The notes under the pieces were generated by a model, which was not told where the DNA came from, made no database searches, and saw only the letters and a program-made list of their open reading frames with translations. Below are positions 58,856 to 64,000 of a stretch of DNA of 64,000 nt, one piece after another. The stretch is taken from the NCBI GenBank assembly GCA_019914995.1, contig CM034141.1, positions 3,946,001-4,010,000 of the forward strand, written 5' to 3'. Every line of letters starts with the position of its first letter. Position 1 is the stretch's first letter. This DNA is from Acanthochlamys bracteata. Taxonomy: Eukaryota > Streptophyta > Magnoliopsida > Pandanales > Velloziaceae. The position numbers were made by a program, and so were the translations under genes.

Positions 58856-60487
58856 TCATCTAAGTCGAAGCATTGTTTCAAGAATAAAGATGATTTTGTC
58901 TTCTACATGCATCCTTTTACAATAACCTTCCTTACAAAAAGCTCGAATTACTGAACAGAATACATAAACATCAATGTACAAGCCCCTACGGAGGATGCCA
59001 TCAAATAGAACTAGCAAATCTCTCAATTTTGCAAACCTAATCAACCAATTTGCTAGACGAACAATAACATCTACTTTGTAACGATTTTTAACAGATCCCG
59101 CCAAAAAATTTACAGCTTCCGAGAATTTTCTTTCACTGCAGAGGGTGTCAATCATGATACAGAAAGCAAATTTATTTGGAAAAATTCCCACCAACTCCAT
59201 TGAATAGAAAAGGGATTTAACCTCATCAAACTTTCTGTCTTTGTAAAACCAATGCATCAAAGTGGTGTAAGCCACCGCATCGACAATGACCTCTTTGCTA
59301 CAAATGAAGTATTTAGCATCATGGAGCATCCCAGCCATGCAAAGACTACGTATGACAACTGTGTTTGTACAAGCACTTGGACCATGTCCCTTCTTAACCA
59401 CATGGACAAATAACTCCAAAACCACTAACCAATTTCCGATATCACAAAATCTACTCATGAGAGTATTGAAGAAAAAAATGTCAACCTCCCACCCCATCTC
59501 AACACTTCTCTCCAACAAGGACCAAGCCTCCCAAACCATTGACTCCCTGCATAAGCAATCAAAAAGAATGTTCAAAGTCTCAACTGTGGGACATAACCCA
59601 CTATTCAGCATAACATCTAGCTGACGAAAGGCTTCTTTTGTCCTCCCCATTCGACAAAGCCCACTCATGTAGATGTTGTAATTAACAACATCTGGCTGCC
59701 AACCCTTTGTTTTGCACTCACTCAAAACCCTCTCGACTTCTTCAAATTCTCCTCTCTCGCAAAACGCCTCAATCAAAACACTATATGTCATGGAATCAGG
59801 CAAGCATTCAGTTTCCTCCATTATACTCATTAACTTCTTTGCATCATTTATCCGTCCTTCAAGGCAATAACCACGAAGAATACAAGTGAAAGCACTAACT
59901 GTCGGCGCTAACTTCATCTCCAGCATATAATCAACAACGCCCAATGCCTCCTGCAACCTTCCATACCGGCACAACACATCAATGACAACAGTGTACGCAA
60001 CTACATCAGGGCAACACCCGTTTCTCCGCACTGTATCAATAAACTTGTATACATCATCTGCATTATGTTCAATAGAACCCATAGAATTCTTAAAAAGAAT
60101 CGTATAAGTAGCAATAGAGGGAGAAACCTTGCAATTAAGCATTTCATCGAGCAGTTGGTGGGCGTGGTCGAAACGGCCAGAAACAAGTAGAGAGTTCAAA
60201 AGAGTGTTATAACAATGAACAGAGGGTGGATGAGGGATTGAACGAAAGATTCTAATGACCTCATCGGTTTGTCCTGACCGGGAAAAAGCTGACATCACAG
60301 TGACGGGGTTGCGGTGGTGAGGGACAGTGCCGGGCTGTGGAGAGGATAAAGAAGGTTTGCGCCAGGGGTTGTTGGAGAAAGCCGAGACAGCGCGTTGGAA
60401 TTTGGAGAGATTTGCTTCTTTGGAATGGGTAGTAGCAGCTGCGGCGGCGGCGGCTGCTGTTCTAGTAGTAGAGGAAATGAATGGCAT
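58856..60487 (-). CDS. P-class pentatricopeptide repeat protein, single exon
   Basis: Intact 543-aa PPR protein, expected to bind organellar RNA sequence-specifically and act in its processing, stability, splicing or translation. The N-terminus is Ser/Thr/Arg-rich with a run of eight alanines (residues 12-19), in keeping with a mitochondrial or plastid transit peptide. From about residue 85 there are 12-13 tandem 35-residue repeats of plain P type, for example DVVAYTVVIDVLCRYGRLQE and DSMTYSVLIEAFCERGEFEE. There is no E, DYW or SMR tail. The last repeats are degenerate and the C-terminus is a short tail (MHVEDKIIFILETMLRLR). It is intronless, as most plant PPR genes are. The start at 60487 is the first Met of the frame and gives the transit peptide. 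Confidence 0.92.
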   Translation of the reverse strand: MPFISSTTRTAAAAAAAATTHSKEANLSKFQRAVSAFSNNPWRKPSLSSPQPGTVPHHRNPVTVMSAFSRSGQTDEVIRIFRSIPHPPSVHCYNTLLNSLLVSGRFDHAHQLLDEMLNCKVSPSIATYTILFKNSMGSIEHNADDVYKFIDTVRRNGCCPDVVAYTVVIDVLCRYGRLQEALGVVDYMLEMKLAPTVSAFTCILRGYCLEGRINDAKKLMSIMEETECLPDSMTYSVLIEAFCERGEFEEVERVLSECKTKGWQPDVVNYNIYMSGLCRMGRTKEAFRQLDVMLNSGLCPTVETLNILFDCLCRESMVWEAWSLLERSVEMGWEVDIFFFNTLMSRFCDIGNWLVVLELFVHVVKKGHGPSACTNTVVIRSLCMAGMLHDAKYFICSKEVIVDAVAYTTLMHWFYKDRKFDEVKSLFYSMELVGIFPNKFAFCIMIDTLCSERKFSEAVNFLAGSVKNRYKVDVIVRLANWLIRFAKLRDLLVLFDGILRRGLYIDVYVFCSVIRAFCKEGYCKRMHVEDKIIFILETMLRLR

Positions 60488-62942
60488 GAGAGAAGGGAGC
60501 GAGAGAGTGAGAGCATTACTGTGTATTCTTTGGTCTTCTTTTAAGCGGTCTTAGGCGCCGGGTTGCCCGCGCGTTTTGTTCTAATCATTTATTTTAAATT
60601 TTTTATTAATTTTTTATTTTATAAAATCTATTAAAATTTATAAAATAAAAACGTTGTAGATAATAAGTATTATTATTAGTTATACTATTTTTAAGATACA
60701 AACTAAATCTTATTTTCTGAAATTTCTTTAACAATTTTTTATTTTAAAAAACTCTACTTTATAAATATTAGAAAAGAAGGGAGCATCTAAAATTGTATTT
60801 TAAATACACATAATTTATTTTTTTGTCAAATTTAAAGTTTGAACTTACTTTATATTTCAGCTTACTTCAAATTTATTGAATTCACTCTTAATTTAATTTT
60901 ATCAAATTCAATTTCACTGATTTAATTTTAGAAAACTCACTAATTACGAATAAAACACACTCTAATATAAAATTCTATCAATTTTGAGCACATACAAAAT
61001 AGGGCTCTGGGTTATGTTATCTTGTAATAACCTAACCGTATCATAATTGTCATTTTGTGTTGAATTTGGCCACAAAGAGAGTTGCAAATCTAGACTGTAC
61101 CAAAAAGGCCAGCCCATGGCCAAGTCAAACAGTCTGGAAAACGGCTTGTTTGGACCATGAAACAATAATAGGATCGCTCGGTCCGATCTAACAAATAGTT
61201 GACCATATCAACTTATAATAAAAAGTTTTTTAATAATAAAAAATATTTATAAGTTTTTTCATTTTAGTAATATTTTTATAATTACTTTTAAATTATTATT
61301 TTTATTTTTATTTTTAATTTATTATATAAATAATAAATAAAATGGATAAATGAATAGAATTACTAACTGGACAGAACCGCACGCGAGTGTAAGAAACGGT
61401 CTGGATCGGCCCGAATAACCAACTTACTTAACCCTTGTGGCCTCGCTCGGCCCGCCCATATATATCTCTAACTACCAACGTTTGGGTTCCAAAGGTGTCG
61501 TTTGGAATGACATGTTGCATTCAATAAAATAGTACTTCAAAAACTAATTTTTAGTAGACTTTTCAAAAAATAAATATATATTTCTAGTTTGAAAATTATT
61601 TATATCAAAATTTTATAACGTACATACACTTATATTTTCTAGCTTTAAAAAGAAATTTGCAATAAAAATTAAAAAGAGATGAAAAGGTATTTAAAAGTAA
61701 AGGCCAACGAACCCCTAAAAGTCATTCTAAAAAATTAAAATTTTTAAAGAAAAAACATTTTACAAACTTTTTTAAACAAACTTATCAATTTCAAATAAAA
61801 ATATAATAATTTTATACCATGTAATTTTTCATATCTTTTACCTTTTAAGAAATTTCTAAAATTTAGAGCAAGCTCCTAAGAAATAAAAAATTTGAAAAGA
61901 AATTAAGTTAGTATAATAATGTCGAACGTCCTCTTAAGCCATATTTTAAGTTGCTTTTCGCTATTGCTTAAAGCCATAAAAGCTATATATAATAGTACTG
62001 ATAAAAATAAACTTTCAGAACATATTGATTTATATGAATAATTAGAGTAAAAAACTTTTATTGAAAAAAAGAGTATCTCTCAAGCATACATGAACATAAC
62101 TACGAGTGCAATTTATGACCTGATACACATATCCCACCAAAAGTAACAGAGTTAAATTGAGTTCCGATTTAATTTTAATCAAATTCATACCCTTTCAAAA
62201 TTGACCAAATAAATCAAATACATTTAGATCAAGCTCAGATTGAAACGATCCATTCAATTCTTGTAATTATTTATGTAATATATACTTTATAATAAAAAAA
62301 ATATTTACAATAATAGTATTAAATTTTAATTTATGTTATATATATTTTTTGCTTAATTTATTATATTTTAATTAATTTTTATTACTTAATTTATAAACTT
62401 TATATAACCTAACTATTTTTTTATCTTAAATATATGATATGATGCCTAACCATTTTTCACATATTATTATTGAACTTGATTTATGTAATTCTTATTTTAA
62501 TAATTTTAGTTATTAAATAGATAGATCTGAATTAGAATCAATTATTAAATAAATTGAATTAGAACCTAATATTTTATTAGGTTAGATTATAGTTAAATAA
62601 CTTTGATCTAATTATTATACATATTGATTTGAATTCAAGCTATTAATTTATATTGCCACCTGTAACGGTCACCTGAATTGAATAATTTTATAAATGTTTT
62701 GGATTAGGGGATCAAAATTCTGTTGTTTTTTAATTTACTGTGAATGTCCTAATTCCAAATTGAGAAATTTGACCAATGGAACAATTGCTTCCCTTCTCGG
62801 CTTACCTAAAATTTCTACCAATTTTTGAATATCTAGTTCATGTTCCCAAATCTCTCAGATTTAGCGCATATCTCAAATTGTTTTTCTCCAAATCTATATT
62901 GAAATCTCAAAATTCTTACGATTCAAGAACAACAAATTCTAA
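60488..62942. other. AT-rich intergenic DNA upstream of the PPR gene
   Basis: The first 70 bp upstream of the PPR start are GC-rich (to about 60580) and may be the 5' untranslated region. Beyond that the DNA is strongly AT-rich with homopolymers. Short frames at 60962-61165 and 62776-62973 have no support. A GTTTGG-ended foldback may span about 61497-61725. Confidence 0.4.
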
Positions 62943-63882
62943 GTTTGTAATTTTTGAAAACTTTTTCGTATAATGTGTTGTTTAAACTTTTAATCAAATC
63001 TTTAATTGATATTTTCAATTGATTTATATGACTTTTGTGATTCTTGTATCTCTTTGAGGTTGTTTTAGACTTTGCTATGCGTATTTATCCCAAATATTGA
63101 CGGCTTGTAATAAGGAGTTGTTTGCTAGATTCTTGTACTATTTAATTGTAACAACCTTTTTTGTGGACAAGCATTGTAATGGGTGCTTTTCACTCGAGAG
63201 ATGTTTAGGAGTGCTTTAAAAAAAAAGCTTTTTTAACAAATTATTTTAGAGATTTTTTCAAACTGAGATTTAGTTTTTATCTCAAAAAATAATAAAAAAA
63301 GTAATAGAATCTTACACGTAGATTTTTTTTATAATTTCTATATTTTTAAATAATTTATTAAAATATTATAAAAGGTTTACCGGTAAACATGAAATAAAAT
63401 AGATGAGTAAAAAGCATCCCATAAGCAACGGAGATTTTTAAAAAATAAGCTTTATTTTTTATCTAAAAAGATAATAAATATAAGTAACATAAGATCTTAC
63501 AATGTAAAATTTTTCTACACTTTCTAATTTTTTAATAAATTTTATAGAATATTATAGAAGTTTTATCGGTAAATGTAAAATAAAATGGAGAAGTGAAAAG
63601 CATCCCATAAACAATGCTAAACGATAGAGTGAAAAGCACCCCTTACAATGCTTGTTCACAGAAGAAGATGTTACAATTAAATAGTTCAAGAGTCTAGCAA
63701 ACAACCCCTTATTATAAACGGTCAATATTTAGGATAAATATGTCCTAGCGAAGTCTAAAATTAGCCTCAAAGAGATACATGAATCACTAAATCCATATAA
63801 ATCAATTGAAAATACTAATTAAAGATGTGATTTAAAGTTTAAAACAGCACATTATATGAAAAAAAATTCAAAAATTACTAAG
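62943..63882. repeat. Large inverted repeat, arms about 253 bp
   Basis: The left arm (about 62943-63195) and right arm (about 63627-63882, reverse complement) share in order TATAATGTG(T/C)TG, TTTTCAATTGATTTATATG, TCTCTTTGAGG, TTGTTTGCTAGA, CTATTTAATTGTAACA and ACAAGCATTGTAA. The loop of about 0.43 kb holds two direct, AT-rich foldback-like units of about 200 bp, each ending in AAAAGCATCCCATAA. No reading frame lies inside. It could be an inverted duplication, a foldback transposon or a hairpin-RNA locus. Confidence 0.75.
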
Positions 63883-64000
63883 ATGATAAGAATGTTAGAT
63901 CTTAATTGAATCTAAATGCCGTAAAGCAACAAGGCCTCAGGCTCCTTATCAAATTTTAATTTATATAGGACTAAAACAGAATACTTGGAGACGAAACAAA
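63883..64000. other. Window end
   Basis: No feature is recognised in the final 118 bases. Confidence 0.4.

Overview
The window is nuclear DNA from a flowering plant, most likely a eudicot. It is strongly AT-rich, its genes have spliced GT-AG exons, and it carries plant-specific families: cellulose-synthase-like E, DUF247, P-class PPR, a FAR1-type Mutator transposase, a TNP2 CACTA transposase, and Athila-like and copia retroelements. No species can be named from sequence alone. I see no rRNA, convincing tRNA, CRISPR or prokaryotic feature.

Four genes look intact. Two are tandem CslE paralogues on the minus strand (1617-5432 and 28154-31877). Each has eight exons that sum to exactly 2187 nt (728 aa). 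They lie inside direct duplicons of about 8 kb (A about 890-8595, B about 27465-35597) that also share flanking DNA and an old copia leader. A single-exon DUF247 gene lies at 38731-40068 (minus) and a single-exon PPR gene at 58856-60487 (minus).

Most of the rest is transposable elements. Between the CslE copies are a small TRIM-like LTR element (8999-11480) with a solo Athila-type LTR nested in its primer-binding site (9202-10501, TSD GTATT), a copia LTR (14533-14807), a CACTA element with a decayed TNP2 transposase (15010-18381, TSD TAT) and a 6.8-kb Mutator-like element with 1.3-kb inverted repeats and a broken FAR1-type transposase (18956-25755). To the right are a hAT-type element (43624-44383, TSD ATCAGAAG), a rearranged Athila-like element with oppositely oriented LTRs (45181-51169, TSD TGCTA), an inverted-repeat element (53851-54978), a decayed minus-strand copia (54955-56650) and a 0.25-kb-arm inverted repeat (62943-63882).

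The two duplicons serve as filled/empty-site controls for several small insertions. The strangest structure is the permuted, inverted Athila-like element. I found no convincing new biological system: the window is a tandem gene duplication embedded in a layered transposon landscape.
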